The notes beneath the pieces are model-generated. The model was not told the DNA's origin and did no database searches. It saw only the letters and a list, made by a program, of their open reading frames with translations. A stretch of 64,000 bases of DNA from Fodinisporobacter ferrooxydans (GTDB lineage: Bacteria; Bacillota; Bacilli; Tumebacillales; MYW30-H2): the NCBI RefSeq assembly GCF_022818495.1, contig NZ_CP089291.1:1458501-1522500 (forward strand), given 5' to 3'. Shown here piece by piece: positions 18,867 to 28,619 of this stretch (the first letter of the stretch is position 1; every line of letters starts with the position of its first letter). Position numbers and translations under genes: made by a program.

Positions 18867-19000
18867 ATCCTTAAGAGGAGAATTTTTTTATTAGCTTAAA
18901 TTCGTTTCCATTTATTTACCAATTAAAAATAGAGACATTTGTCCTCGCCTGTGGTATAGATTCAGTTACCACACAAAAACAATACCCGGAGGATTCACAA

Positions 19001-19418
19001 ATGTCTTATACTGCTACCATACCAAACCACGAATCGATAATCAATTTCTTAAAAAGCCGTGGCATTTTGTTGTATGTTTCAAAGCCTGGCTTGCGGCATA
19101 TTCAAGAATTTATGATTGCAGCTACCGCATTCTCTCATTCACGATATTCGTCGTTACGATCAATCGAATCAGAGTAAAATCGATGATGTTTGTGATTTGG
19201 CAAAAACCATGCCGACTCCACTTCATTCCGGTTATGTATTGGTCGATTCGTGGTATACATGCCCGAAATTCATGAACGCTTTTGCAGAAAGGGAGTACAG
19301 TACACAACAAGGAATGCAAATTAGCAACTATAAATTGATGTATCAAACAGGCTTTGAAAACAACAAATTACGCATTCTCCTAAGAAAAAGCGGGATTCTA
19401 AGTTTTCAGACCATATGA
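19001..19418 (+). pseudogene. Degenerate transposase (IS4-like DDE) remnant
   Basis: A good ribosome site (CGGAGGA) and ATG at 19001 start MSYTATIPNHESIINFLKS, which meets a stop after about 56 codons. A second frame then carries VLVDSWYTCPKFMNAFAE, the conserved second-Asp region of IS4-type transposases, and ends at 19418. The middle and C-terminal thirds are missing, so this is an internally deleted, inactive element. Confidence 0.65.
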
Positions 19419-19452
19419 TAAGATGAGCATAGAGTGTACAGGGGGGCTAATT

Positions 19453-21960
19453 TTGTCTATAAAGTTAAAATTAACGCTCGTCTTTTCAATTATTGTGTCT
19501 GTTATTCTTATTTTAAATAACACGTTGCATTACGCGACAGCTCGCGATCAATTAAAAGATGAACAACTCAAACAAATAAAAGTTTTAGCCGAGCAAATCT
19601 CTGATTCCATCGAACATTATAAATTAGGGTCAAAAAAGATTGAAGAAGTTCTTGGAGACCAGTTACGAATAGCAGCAATTGCAGCCAAAAATCAGTTGAA
19701 TCCTGATTATCACAAAGTCACTAATGAACAGTTAAAAGCATTAAGCAAAGAAATCGGGGCATCTCATATTACCTTATTTGCTAAACAAGGGGATGATATT
19801 GTAGGGGTACGATCATCGGATCCAAAAGAATTGGACTTATCTACAAAAAAATGGGGATATTGGTTTACTGCTTTGCAAGAATTATTACAAACACATGAGG
19901 TTCGTAGCGTAAATAAAGGACAATCCTTGCCGCATTATTGGTCTGGACCTATGGCTATCTCCTCTTCGGATCCCAATCATATAGATAAATACGGCTATTA
20001 TTATGATGGATCAACCAATTACATAATTAATCCATACTTGCAAGATGAGCAGGTTAAACAATTTGAACAATATACGGGACCTGACTCAGCCGTCCAAAAA
20101 ATTGTGAAAACTCATCCCTGGTTTTTGGAGATTACCGGTTTTAATCCGAAAGTATTAGGCAAAACTCCTATTCCTATAACACCGAACAATATTGAATACG
20201 TTAAACTTGAAGATCGACCGATCTATTTTGGTCAACATAAGTATTATAATCCGAAGACAGATGTCGTCGATGTTCAAAATGCGATGAGTACGGGGCAAGT
20301 AGTTTCACACGAAGAAACAATTGACGGGAAACACGTAATTAAAACATTTATTCCAATACAAGATAATTCACCTTATGTTATAGGTTTCGTTACTGATTAC
20401 CAAGTCTTAAATGATGTCCTTCAAAAACAGCTAAAGAATGATATTTGGATTTCTATCGGCATTCTTGTTATCGTGCTAATTGCAAGTTATTTCTTATCTC
20501 GTTATATTGTTAGACCTGTTCATCAACTTCTCCATCAGGTTGATCAAATTGCGGAAGGTAAATTTGATATTCGCATTTCTTCGATACGAAAAGATGAACT
20601 CGGTAAATTGGCAAATCATGTAGATATAATGTCGGAGAAATTGGAGAAATACACCAAACAATTGCAAGAGAATCACGAGCACATGTATTTTCAAGCCCAT
20701 CATGATACATTAACCGGTTTACCTAATCGTCTATTCTTCGGTGAACAATTACAAGAATTGTTTTTCCAAAAAAACAGTGAATCCTTTGCCATCATGTATC
20801 TGGATCTGGATCGATTTAAAAATATAAATGATACGCTAGGTCATACAATTGGGGATCAGCTGCTCATTCAAGTTGCGGAACGGGTAAAAAACAGTCTTTT
20901 GAATCGAGCTACTATCCATCGAATAGGAGGAGATGAATTTACTATTCTGATTGACCGGCCGGAAAAAAATGAGACCCAAGAGGTTGCTCAATCAATTCTC
21001 AATTTATTTGCGCAACCGTTCGTACTTGCCGAGAGTGAATTTTATATAACTGCAAGTATTGGCATTAGTTTATACCCGGAAAATGGAAGTGATATAGAGA
21101 CATTACTGAAGCATGCAGATTCTGCTATGTATGCAGCAAAACAAAATGGCGGGAACCGATATAAGCTGTACGATGCAAAAATCGAATTTGAAACTGCGGA
21201 GCGAGTTGTTTTAGAGAATTATTTGCGCAAAGCCATCAAACAGGATGAATTCTTTCTGCAATATCAACCAAAAGTGGATCTTAAGACGAAGCAAATTACT
21301 GGTGTCGAAGCATTATTGCGTTGGGAACATCCTAAGTTAGGAACCGTGTCTCCGAATAAGTTTATCCCCGTTGCAGAAGAAATAGGACTGATTGGTACGA
21401 TTGGGGAATGGGTTTTGCGATCGGCTTGTGTTCAAAATAAAGTTTGGCAAGAAGAAGGATTGCCGCCTCTGCGAGTAGCCGTTAATTTATCTCTTTATCA
21501 ATTTCGGGAAGATAATCTTGTTCAAAAGATCAAGGATATATTGATGGAAACGGGTTTAGATCCAACATATCTCGAATTAGAAATCACGGAGAGCATGTCA
21601 ATGTATAATGAAGATTATGTTGTCGAAAAACTTTCGGAGTTGCGCCGGATCGGTATTCACATTTCGGTTGATGATTTTGGTACGGGATATAGCTCGCTGA
21701 ATTATCTAAACAAGCTGCCGATTGATACGTTAAAAATCGATAGATCCTTCATGAAAGAGGATAATAAAACCACTATCAAATCTATTATTGGGCTCGCACA
21801 CAATTTAAATCTAAAAGTCATCGCAGAGGGGGTAGAAACTTCTGAACAAGTTGACTTCTTACAACAGAATGGTTGTGACGAAGCACAGGGATATTTCTTT
21901 GACAAACCGCTCTCTACGATTCGTCTTACGAAAAAATTACGAGAATTATGTGGAGTATGA
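19453..21960 (+). CDS. Membrane-bound GGDEF-EAL cyclic-di-GMP enzyme
   Basis: About 835 residues. Order: membrane helix near the start (TLVFSIIVSVILIL), a roughly 290-residue extracytoplasmic sensor region, a second helix (SIGILVIVLIASYFLSRYIV), a HAMP linker (RPVHQLLHQVDQIAEGKFDI), GGDEF and EAL. The cyclase signature RIGGDEFT is intact, and the phosphodiesterase motifs GVEALLRWEHP, ELEITESM, DDFGTGYSSL, KIDRSFM and IAEGVET are all present, so either activity is possible. The TTG at 19453 follows AGGGGGG with good spacing; an ATG at 19423 in the same frame is an alternative. The next gene overlaps or abuts its stop. The sensor family was not identified. Confidence 0.9.
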   Translation: MSIKLKLTLVFSIIVSVILILNNTLHYATARDQLKDEQLKQIKVLAEQISDSIEHYKLGSKKIEEVLGDQLRIAAIAAKNQLNPDYHKVTNEQLKALSKEIGASHITLFAKQGDDIVGVRSSDPKELDLSTKKWGYWFTALQELLQTHEVRSVNKGQSLPHYWSGPMAISSSDPNHIDKYGYYYDGSTNYIINPYLQDEQVKQFEQYTGPDSAVQKIVKTHPWFLEITGFNPKVLGKTPIPITPNNIEYVKLEDRPIYFGQHKYYNPKTDVVDVQNAMSTGQVVSHEETIDGKHVIKTFIPIQDNSPYVIGFVTDYQVLNDVLQKQLKNDIWISIGILVIVLIASYFLSRYIVRPVHQLLHQVDQIAEGKFDIRISSIRKDELGKLANHVDIMSEKLEKYTKQLQENHEHMYFQAHHDTLTGLPNRLFFGEQLQELFFQKNSESFAIMYLDLDRFKNINDTLGHTIGDQLLIQVAERVKNSLLNRATIHRIGGDEFTILIDRPEKNETQEVAQSILNLFAQPFVLAESEFYITASIGISLYPENGSDIETLLKHADSAMYAAKQNGGNRYKLYDAKIEFETAERVVLENYLRKAIKQDEFFLQYQPKVDLKTKQITGVEALLRWEHPKLGTVSPNKFIPVAEEIGLIGTIGEWVLRSACVQNKVWQEEGLPPLRVAVNLSLYQFREDNLVQKIKDILMETGLDPTYLELEITESMSMYNEDYVVEKLSELRRIGIHISVDDFGTGYSSLNYLNKLPIDTLKIDRSFMKEDNKTTIKSIIGLAHNLNLKVIAEGVETSEQVDFLQQNGCDEAQGYFFDKPLSTIRLTKKLRELCGV

Positions 21961-21962
21961 TA

Positions 21963-22742
21963 ATGATGAATATCTATTCATTTGGACAAGGACAAGCAAT
22001 TATTTTCATTCATGGTTTAGTTGGAAATCATAATGCCTTTCGAAAAGAAATGGCCGAGCTTTCTACTGATTACCATGTGCTATCGTATGATTTGCTGGGA
22101 CATGGTGAAGATAGAGGAGTTGAAGTATCTTTCACCCTCGAAGATCTTCTCCAACAACTGCATCAAGTGTTTCAAAAGTCTGGAATTGAGCAGGCGCATT
22201 TATGCAGCCTCTGCTTCAGTAGCTATATTGCCAATGCCTATGCTTACCGGTACCCGACCAAAGTCTTGTCGCTAATGCATATTGGGGGGCATTATAATAA
22301 CCCATCTCCTTTATTTGATACGTTTCAATCTATAGGAGACATTCAATCTTTGCCATATGAGGAATGGATATATCAAATCGCCACGAAAATTAATTGGAAT
22401 AGTCCTTACGCCGAGGAGTCCATTGAAATTTTCACTCAATATGCCCGAAAGATTCATCCGTCTGTTTTAAAGCAAGCATTTCAAATTCGATTACAGTCGG
22501 ATATTAAAGAACTATTAAAAGAAATCAAGCACCCCGTTATGTGGATAATGGGGGAGTACGATTACCTGTATAAATCTGCGATTTATGACTTGCACCAAAT
22601 CGTCCCGCATGTTCATTATGTAGAAGTTCCAAGTGCAGGGCATGTAGTCCAAGCGTACCAATCCAGGTTACTTATTGATATATATAAACAATTTCTTTCA
22701 AAAATTCAAATTAAGGGCGACATGGTTGTTCGATCAATATAA
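21963..22742 (+). CDS. Alpha/beta hydrolase with Cys at the nucleophile position
   Basis: A 259-residue alpha/beta-hydrolase-fold protein. IIFIHGLVGNHNAF is the oxyanion-hole HG motif. At the nucleophile elbow, where relatives have GHSMGG, the sequence is SLCFSS (Cys codon 22212-22214), so the Ser is replaced by Cys and the flanking Gly by Ser. Candidate acid and His are in GEYDYLYK and SAGHVVQAY. The start is ATG 21963 or 21966, using GGAG at 21952; ATG 21957 would overlap the upstream stop as ATGA. It is tightly coupled to the GGDEF-EAL gene, suggesting a shared signal. Substrate unknown. Confidence 0.82.
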   Translation: MMNIYSFGQGQAIIFIHGLVGNHNAFRKEMAELSTDYHVLSYDLLGHGEDRGVEVSFTLEDLLQQLHQVFQKSGIEQAHLCSLCFSSYIANAYAYRYPTKVLSLMHIGGHYNNPSPLFDTFQSIGDIQSLPYEEWIYQIATKINWNSPYAEESIEIFTQYARKIHPSVLKQAFQIRLQSDIKELLKEIKHPVMWIMGEYDYLYKSAIYDLHQIVPHVHYVEVPSAGHVVQAYQSRLLIDIYKQFLSKIQIKGDMVVRSI

Positions 22743-22979
22743 CCTGAATCCGTGAAATTACTTTTACACAAACAATAGAACGATAGATATTGAATGCATA
22801 TAATTTATAATTTCCTTACATAAACAAACTTCACTACAGGGGTACCCATTATATGATAGTATATTTTGAATTTGAACAATCCAATGGATAGCTGACTTCG
22901 GATTCAGGACTTGCTGCCATGGGCCAATTGATTGCACAAACCGATTGGCACAACGATTCGATCATACGAAACTCGACGG
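22743..22979 (+). pseudogene. Remnant of IS1380 element (transposase 5' end)
   Basis: It begins CCTGAATCCGTGA, the same terminal repeat as the complete element at 8332-10042, and follows it through the leader and first codons (FEFEQSN, LAAMGQLIAQT-like) with many substitutions, a TAG stop and small indels. The match ends after ACTCGACGG near 22979. It is an old truncated copy. The remaining 22980-23207 holds no gene; a TATAAT at about 23060 may serve the next gene. Confidence 0.85.
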
Positions 22980-23207
22980 GCAACGGAAATTGTGGATTTG
23001 TCTAGTTCTCACCAATATTTTGAACATTTTTTTAAAAAATCTATGCGAACTAAATTCTGTATAATAAGTAAACTGTAAGTAAATAGTATATCTTATATAC
23101 AAGAAAGAATAAAAAAATACTTAACACTCTACTAATTGACAAAGTATGAATTGCTGACATAATAAAGTTGTTAATAGTTACTTTTTACGCTTGGAGAAGA
23201 GGTTTAT

Positions 23208-25463
23208 ATGAATATCGAACCTTGGTATATTGTTGAATCGAAAAAGAAATGTAAGGATTTAGGGATCGATCCACAAGGAACTCCTTCATTTTCTACAATT
23301 CTTTCAGATAGTGAATTACGTCGAAAGAGAGTTGAGTACGAAGAAATTTTGTCTGTTATAGATTTCTTTGCTCACAAATTGTTGGAATTAATGGAAGGTA
23401 TACCCCTTCTTATAATCACTTCGGATGAATGCGGTTGTATTTTAGATATGGCTGGAGATGCAGCTATAAAAAATATTATAAACGAAACCGGAATAAAAAT
23501 AGGCCTAATATTTAAAGAAGAGGAAGCCGGAACAAATAGTTTAAGTCTTGCTTTACAATACCGCAAACCGATCCAACTTATAGGATCCAATCACTATTTT
23601 AAATTTTTGGAGTCGTCTGCTTGTTATTCGGTTCCTTTTCAATATTCGGATGCTAATGATGTTTTAGGTACGATTACTATCATGACGTCCATTGATCAAC
23701 ATAATCCTTTTTTATTAGCGATGCTATGTACATTAGTAGATTCAATTGAAAGAGAATTATTATTAATAAAGCAAAATAGAAAATTACATATATTAAATCA
23801 AATTGTAATAGAAACTACAAGAAACGGAATTATTATAACAGATAAAGAAGGAAAAGTAACAGAATTCAATAAATTTGCAGAGATACTAACCGGTGTAAAA
23901 AAACAAGATATTTTACAAAAAACTATAACAGATGTTGAAATAGGTCATTTTATTATCGAAGTTCTAAAAAACGGAAAGGAATACGAAAATATTGAATTAA
24001 GTATCAATCAAGAAAACCGACACCATGAACAAATTGTTTGTTTATTTGATTCATTTCCCATTTATGATAAAAAATCACAATTAATGGGCGCTTTTGGGCA
24101 GTTTCGGGATATAACGGAACGACATAAAGCACAAAATCAAATCAATTATCTTGCTTACCACGACGATTTAACTGGATTGCCTAACCGAAGATTTTTTATA
24201 AAACACATAACCGATTTATTGGAACATTCGGAAAATAATAAGAGTACATTTGCAATCATGTTTCTTGATCTGGATCGTTTTAAGATTATAAATGATAATC
24301 TCGGACATAACACTGGAGATATCTTGCTTCAATTAGTTTCGGAGCGTTTAAAAGGTTGTCTGTCACCAAATGATGTAGTTGCAAGACTTGGTGGTGATGA
24401 ATTCACAATCCTTTTAAAAGAAATCACTTGCATTTCAGACGCTATATATGTTGCAGATGGAATAATTAAGGTGTTTGAAAAACCATTTTCGGTAAATGAT
24501 TATGAATTTTATATAACAACAAGTATTGGTATTTCGTTTTATCCCCATGACGGTATAAACGCCGAAATGTTAATGAAGCATGCCGATATTGCAATGTATC
24601 GGGCAAAAGAGCAAGGTAAAAATAATTATGTCGTTTACAAGCCAACGAAAGATAATAGAGGGATTGAACATCTTACATTAGAAAGTTCCCTACGAAAAGC
24701 GCTACAAAACGAAGAATTTGTAGTGTTTTATCAACCTCAATTTGATTCAAAAACGGGTACAATTATTGGTGCTGAAGCACTTGTACGATGGAATCATCCA
24801 ATCATTGGTTTAATTCCTCCTGGAAAATTCATACCCATTGCAGAAGAGACAGGCCTTATTGTTTCAATAGGGGATTGGGTTCTTCGGACGGCTTGTGGAC
24901 AAAATAAAAAGTGGCAAGAACAAGGTTTTCCACCAATCAAGGTAGCAGTAAATCTTTCTTCACGTCAATTTTTGAAACAAGATTTGGTACAGAATATAGA
25001 AAATGTATTATTTGAATCAAAACTCGATCCTAAATATCTTGAACTTGAAATTACGGAATCTATGACTATTAATGTTAATTATGCTGTTGAAGTTCTTGGA
25101 AGATTGAAAAATCTTGGTATTCAAATTAGTATAGATGATTTTGGTACCGGCTACAGCAATCTCTATTATCTTAAAATTTTCTCGATTGATACTTTGAAAA
25201 TTGATCAGTCGTTTATTAGGGATATGATGACTGACAATAATAATGCAGATATTGTTGCTACAATAATTTCCATGGCACATACTCTTGGACTTGATGTAAT
25301 CGCAGAAGGTGTTGAGACAAAAGAGCAGATGGATTTTTTAAATACTTTGGGGTGTTACGGAATTCAAGGGTATTTATTTGCACCACCATTACCTGCAGAA
25401 AAATTTGAAACTCTACTTAGGAAACCAACAACTAAAAGCCAAGCGATAGAGGTGAACAGATGA
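23208..25463 (+). CDS. GAF-PAS-GGDEF-EAL cyclic-di-GMP protein with AcoR-type sensor
   Basis: A 751-residue soluble protein; no membrane helix is seen. Residues 1-190 resemble the N-terminal GAF sensor of AcoR-type sigma-54 activators (SKKKCKDLGIDPQGTPSF, IITSDECGCILDMAGD, EEEAGTNSLSLALQYRKPIQL). A PAS domain follows (NGIIITDKEGKVTEFNKFAE), then GGDEF (RLGGDEFT near residue 395) and EAL (GAEALVRWNHP near 523, IDDFGTGYS, KIDQSFI). Both catalytic motifs are intact. GGAGAAGAGG lies upstream of the ATG. The stop overlaps the start of the thiamine-diphosphate enzyme gene by 4 bases. AcoR senses acetoin, so a small keto compound linked to the next enzyme is a reasonable, unproven signal. Confidence 0.9.
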   Translation: MNIEPWYIVESKKKCKDLGIDPQGTPSFSTILSDSELRRKRVEYEEILSVIDFFAHKLLELMEGIPLLIITSDECGCILDMAGDAAIKNIINETGIKIGLIFKEEEAGTNSLSLALQYRKPIQLIGSNHYFKFLESSACYSVPFQYSDANDVLGTITIMTSIDQHNPFLLAMLCTLVDSIERELLLIKQNRKLHILNQIVIETTRNGIIITDKEGKVTEFNKFAEILTGVKKQDILQKTITDVEIGHFIIEVLKNGKEYENIELSINQENRHHEQIVCLFDSFPIYDKKSQLMGAFGQFRDITERHKAQNQINYLAYHDDLTGLPNRRFFIKHITDLLEHSENNKSTFAIMFLDLDRFKIINDNLGHNTGDILLQLVSERLKGCLSPNDVVARLGGDEFTILLKEITCISDAIYVADGIIKVFEKPFSVNDYEFYITTSIGISFYPHDGINAEMLMKHADIAMYRAKEQGKNNYVVYKPTKDNRGIEHLTLESSLRKALQNEEFVVFYQPQFDSKTGTIIGAEALVRWNHPIIGLIPPGKFIPIAEETGLIVSIGDWVLRTACGQNKKWQEQGFPPIKVAVNLSSRQFLKQDLVQNIENVLFESKLDPKYLELEITESMTINVNYAVEVLGRLKNLGIQISIDDFGTGYSNLYYLKIFSIDTLKIDQSFIRDMMTDNNNADIVATIISMAHTLGLDVIAEGVETKEQMDFLNTLGCYGIQGYLFAPPLPAEKFETLLRKPTTKSQAIEVNR

Positions 25464-27097
25464 AAAAAAAGGTATATGAATTGTTAGTTGAACATTTTAA
25501 GAACTGGGGAGTCACTCATGTTTTTGGAATCCCTGGTAAGTCTATCTCTCCTCTTATGCTGGAGTTAGAAAATCATGAAATTACATATGTTTTAGGGCGT
25601 CATGAAACTGGATGCGGCTATGCAGCTTCGGGATATGCACTTGCTAAAAAAACTTTAGGCGTAGCGATTGGAACATCAGGTCCAGGAGGAACAAATCTTC
25701 TTACGTCAGCCGGACAGGCAAAGGAATTTAATCTTCCAGTTCTATTCATAACAGGGCATCCATCCGCTCAAGAAACAGGCCGTGCTTTAAGCCAGGAGTC
25801 AAGTCAGTTTGGAACTGATTTAGTGAAAATGTTCGAACCCGTAACATTGTTTAGTGCTCGCGTGGATCGCGGGGACTTTTTACCAATGTTCCTTCGGCAT
25901 GCTGTAGAAAAAGCATATACAGGGGAGAAAGGCCCTGTGCATTTATGTATACCATTTGATGTTCTTATGGAGGAAGTTGATCCATTCTTTATTCCATTAC
26001 CAGATCATATTTCAACTGTGGTATCACCAGATATAGAAAAGGCGATTTCTTTGTTAGAAGATGCAAAAAGGCCTGTTCTTTTTCTTGGAAAAGGTGCAAT
26101 TTTGTCAGAGGTTTGTAAAGAAATACGAATACTCGCGGATTATTGGAACATTCCGGTGATTACAGCTCCAGGCGGAAAAGGTGCATTCCCTTCAAAACAT
26201 CCTTTGCACTTAGGGGGATTTGGACTTGGTGGAACGTCGTCTGCGACTGAATACTTAAAATCTGGTGTAGATCTTATGATTGTGATTGGATCTAAATTAT
26301 GTGATATGGCGTTATCTGGTTTTACATCAGAAATGTATCCGGAAAAAGTTATGCAGTTTGAATATGATCTTACATTCGTCGGCAAATCTATACCTGTACA
26401 AACTCAGGTAATACTTGGAGATATCAAATATAACTTAAAGAAGTTAATAGAATTAAGTGGAGCATCGGGAAAAAAATACGAATTGCCTTCTGAACAAGAG
26501 ATTAAGTTAGATACGAAATTAAACCCTATGGTATCTGCGAAAGCTGCATTCGAAACGCTTCGTTCTTGTCTTCCAAAAGAATCTATACTCTTTGGTGACG
26601 CTGGAAGCCACTCATTTTATGCGGTTCAACATTTCGAGATTATTGAACCGGGAACTTTCTATTTTGATGAAGTATTTATTTCAATGGGTGCAGCTATAGG
26701 ATATTCCATTGGTGCAAAAATCGCACGGCCCGACCGTTACATCGTTTGTGTTACCGGTGATGGGTGTATGATGATGCATGGAACAGAGCTTTCTACGGCT
26801 GTAAACTATCAAATTCCAGTGATTTTCTTTGTTTTGAACAATGGTCGATTGGATATGGTAGAAAAAGGAATGTCATATAATACAGGACGATCTGTCGGAG
26901 CAGTTTATGATGTACCGTTAAATGTTGCACAATTTGCCCAATCAATGGGTGCATATTCTTTTTGCTGTCATAATGAAACCGACATTATGGAGGCAGTACA
27001 TTTTGCTTTACAATCAAATGGTCCAACGGTTATTGAAGTCATGGCAGATCCGCAGGAAATTCCACCAATTCTAACAAGATTGCTTAATTTAGATTAA
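25460..27097 (+). CDS. Thiamine-diphosphate-dependent enzyme, acetolactate synthase/decarboxylase-like
   Basis: A 545-residue protein of the POX/ALS/benzoylformate decarboxylase superfamily. The N-terminal PYR domain has VFGIPGKSISPLM and the catalytic-type Glu in GRHETGCGYAASGYA. SGPGGTNLLTSAGQA is a family signature. The C-terminal TPP motif starts GDGCMMMHGTELSTA and ends VLNNGRLDMVEKG. It is catalytically complete by motif, but the reaction (2-keto-acid decarboxylation or carboligation) is not determined. ATGA overlap with the c-di-GMP protein gene implies coupling, and a carboxymuconolactone-decarboxylase-family gene follows after about 15 bp. Confidence 0.88.
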   Translation: MKKKVYELLVEHFKNWGVTHVFGIPGKSISPLMLELENHEITYVLGRHETGCGYAASGYALAKKTLGVAIGTSGPGGTNLLTSAGQAKEFNLPVLFITGHPSAQETGRALSQESSQFGTDLVKMFEPVTLFSARVDRGDFLPMFLRHAVEKAYTGEKGPVHLCIPFDVLMEEVDPFFIPLPDHISTVVSPDIEKAISLLEDAKRPVLFLGKGAILSEVCKEIRILADYWNIPVITAPGGKGAFPSKHPLHLGGFGLGGTSSATEYLKSGVDLMIVIGSKLCDMALSGFTSEMYPEKVMQFEYDLTFVGKSIPVQTQVILGDIKYNLKKLIELSGASGKKYELPSEQEIKLDTKLNPMVSAKAAFETLRSCLPKESILFGDAGSHSFYAVQHFEIIEPGTFYFDEVFISMGAAIGYSIGAKIARPDRYIVCVTGDGCMMMHGTELSTAVNYQIPVIFFVLNNGRLDMVEKGMSYNTGRSVGAVYDVPLNVAQFAQSMGAYSFCCHNETDIMEAVHFALQSNGPTVIEVMADPQEIPPILTRLLNLD

Positions 27098-27112
27098 TAA
27101 ATGGAGGATCTA

Positions 27113-27511
27113 ATGGAAACGACTCGTTATGAAAAAGGTATAGAATTATTAGAAAAAATGATAAGTAAGGAAATTATGGCGGAGACAATTGAAAAAGTAA
27201 AACAATTTAGCCCTGACATTGCGAGACTCATTGTTGAATTTGCCTTCGGAGATGTTTATTCTCGTCCTACATTAGATTTAAAACAAAAAGAATTATTAAC
27301 AATTACCTCCTTAGTTACTCTAGGAGCAGAATCACAGCTTGATTTTCATATTAATGGGGCTCTTAATGTGGGGCTTTCTCCAAATGAAATAGTAGAAGTA
27401 ATTATACATTGTATACCCTATGTAGGTTTCCCTCGTGCTTTAGGAGCATTACAAGTGATAATGAAGGTCTTTGAAAAACGTAATGTAAAATTGGACTCGC
27501 ATATAAAATGA
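27113..27511 (+). CDS. Carboxymuconolactone decarboxylase-family protein
   Basis: About 132 residues. LKQKELLTITSLVTLGAESQLDFHINGALNVGLSPNEIVEVI followed by PYVGFPRALGAL is the gamma-carboxymuconolactone decarboxylase (CMD/AhpD-like) signature. The AhpD-type CxxC pair is absent, so peroxidase activity is unlikely. ATG 27113 is preceded by GGAGGATCTA; the earlier in-frame ATG at 27101 overlaps that ribosome site. It is the third gene of the GAF-GGDEF-EAL/TPP operon and probably acts in the same pathway on a related acid. Confidence 0.85.
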   Translation: METTRYEKGIELLEKMISKEIMAETIEKVKQFSPDIARLIVEFAFGDVYSRPTLDLKQKELLTITSLVTLGAESQLDFHINGALNVGLSPNEIVEVIIHCIPYVGFPRALGALQVIMKVFEKRNVKLDSHIK

Positions 27512-27579
27512 TTATTTAAATGAAGAAAACCAAATGTTGAACTGAAAAAGGAAATGAGTGAAAGGATACAAGAATAAAG

Positions 27580-28404
27580 ATGAATATGGAATCATCTTTT
27601 ATACATACCTTCCTGATAAGTTTTGTAGAAATGTTGTATCTGGTAGGAGCCTTTATTGCAGTTGGCTTTCTCTTGGGATTTTTGGAAAAGTATTCAAACA
27701 CATATTTGGTTCGGGCATTCGGTCGGCAAGGGGTGCTTCTGACAGCATGGATCGGCACACCGATTCACGAAATCGGGCATCTTATTCAGTGTATTTTGTG
27801 GCGGCACAAGGTAACAAAGGTGAAGCTCCTGCAGGTAAACAGCTCTGACGGAGTGCTTGGTTATGTGGAGCATCAATACAACCGAACCAGTATGTATCAG
27901 CAAGTCGGAAACTTTTTTATTGGTTTAGGACCTCTCTTTAGTGGGATTGGTTCTTTAATATTGGGGATGTATCTTCTTGTGCCTCAATCCTATGCCACCT
28001 TCAAAGCTCAGATTCATCAGCATATAGCCTTAGGGAAAGTGGATATAAATGTGTTAAAAACAATAGGAGGAGCAGTCATTGCGATAAGCAGAAGTCTCTT
28101 TACCCTGCATAATCTGATGACGCCTTCCTTCTGGGTTTTTATTGTGCTGGCAATCAGCATTTCTTCCCATATTGCATTAAGCAAAGCGGATATCCGAAAT
28201 TCCGCAAATGGACTTGTGATGATTTTTTCCTTGCTTGTTTTGTTTAACATTGTTGCGGTATTTTTGCATGTGAACAGCTATAAGATGATTGTTCAGCTTG
28301 GAGAATATAATACCTATGTACTTGCGTTTTCAAGTATAGCGGTGCTCTTTTCGCTTGTAACGCTTGTGTTCAGTTATCTTCTCTATAAAGTTAAAATAAC
28401 ATAA
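27580..28404 (+). CDS. HExxH-motif integral membrane protein (putative metalloprotease)
   Basis: A 274-residue protein with six or more hydrophobic helices. The motif HEIGH in WIGTPIHEIGHLIQC (about residue 63) is the zinc-binding HExxH of membrane proteases, placed at the start of a helix as in site-2-type enzymes. A third ligand cannot be assigned. Hydrophobic segments follow around VGNFFIGLGPLFSGIGSLIL and the C-terminal third. I do not recognise the exact family. The 5' end of a paralogue survives at 16280-16429. The bidirectional hairpin at 28414 closes the transcript. Confidence 0.65.
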   Translation: MNMESSFIHTFLISFVEMLYLVGAFIAVGFLLGFLEKYSNTYLVRAFGRQGVLLTAWIGTPIHEIGHLIQCILWRHKVTKVKLLQVNSSDGVLGYVEHQYNRTSMYQQVGNFFIGLGPLFSGIGSLILGMYLLVPQSYATFKAQIHQHIALGKVDINVLKTIGGAVIAISRSLFTLHNLMTPSFWVFIVLAISISSHIALSKADIRNSANGLVMIFSLLVLFNIVAVFLHVNSYKMIVQLGEYNTYVLAFSSIAVLFSLVTLVFSYLLYKVKIT

Positions 28405-28413
28405 AAATGAAAA

Positions 28414-28442
28414 GACCCTTCTTAATGAGCCACAGAAGGGTC
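28414..28442. terminator. Bidirectional terminator hairpin
   Basis: GACCCTTCT and AGAAGGGTC form a 9-bp stem with an 11-nt loop between convergent genes (27580 forward, 28620 reverse). On the minus strand it is followed by TTTTCATTTTTAT, so it works best for the HD-GYP gene. Confidence 0.7.
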
Positions 28443-28619
28443 GCACGTTAAAAAAGAGTTGATTCCTTTTAACGATAGAATCTTATTTTCGATAGAATCT
28501 AATTTTTGTTGTTATATTTTTATGGTTTAGAGTAATCTTTTGTATATTAAGTACAGAGTGTACAATTCCATGTGGTATAAACATAATATGTTTGATACGC
28601 GGTGAACAATGGAAGCGGC

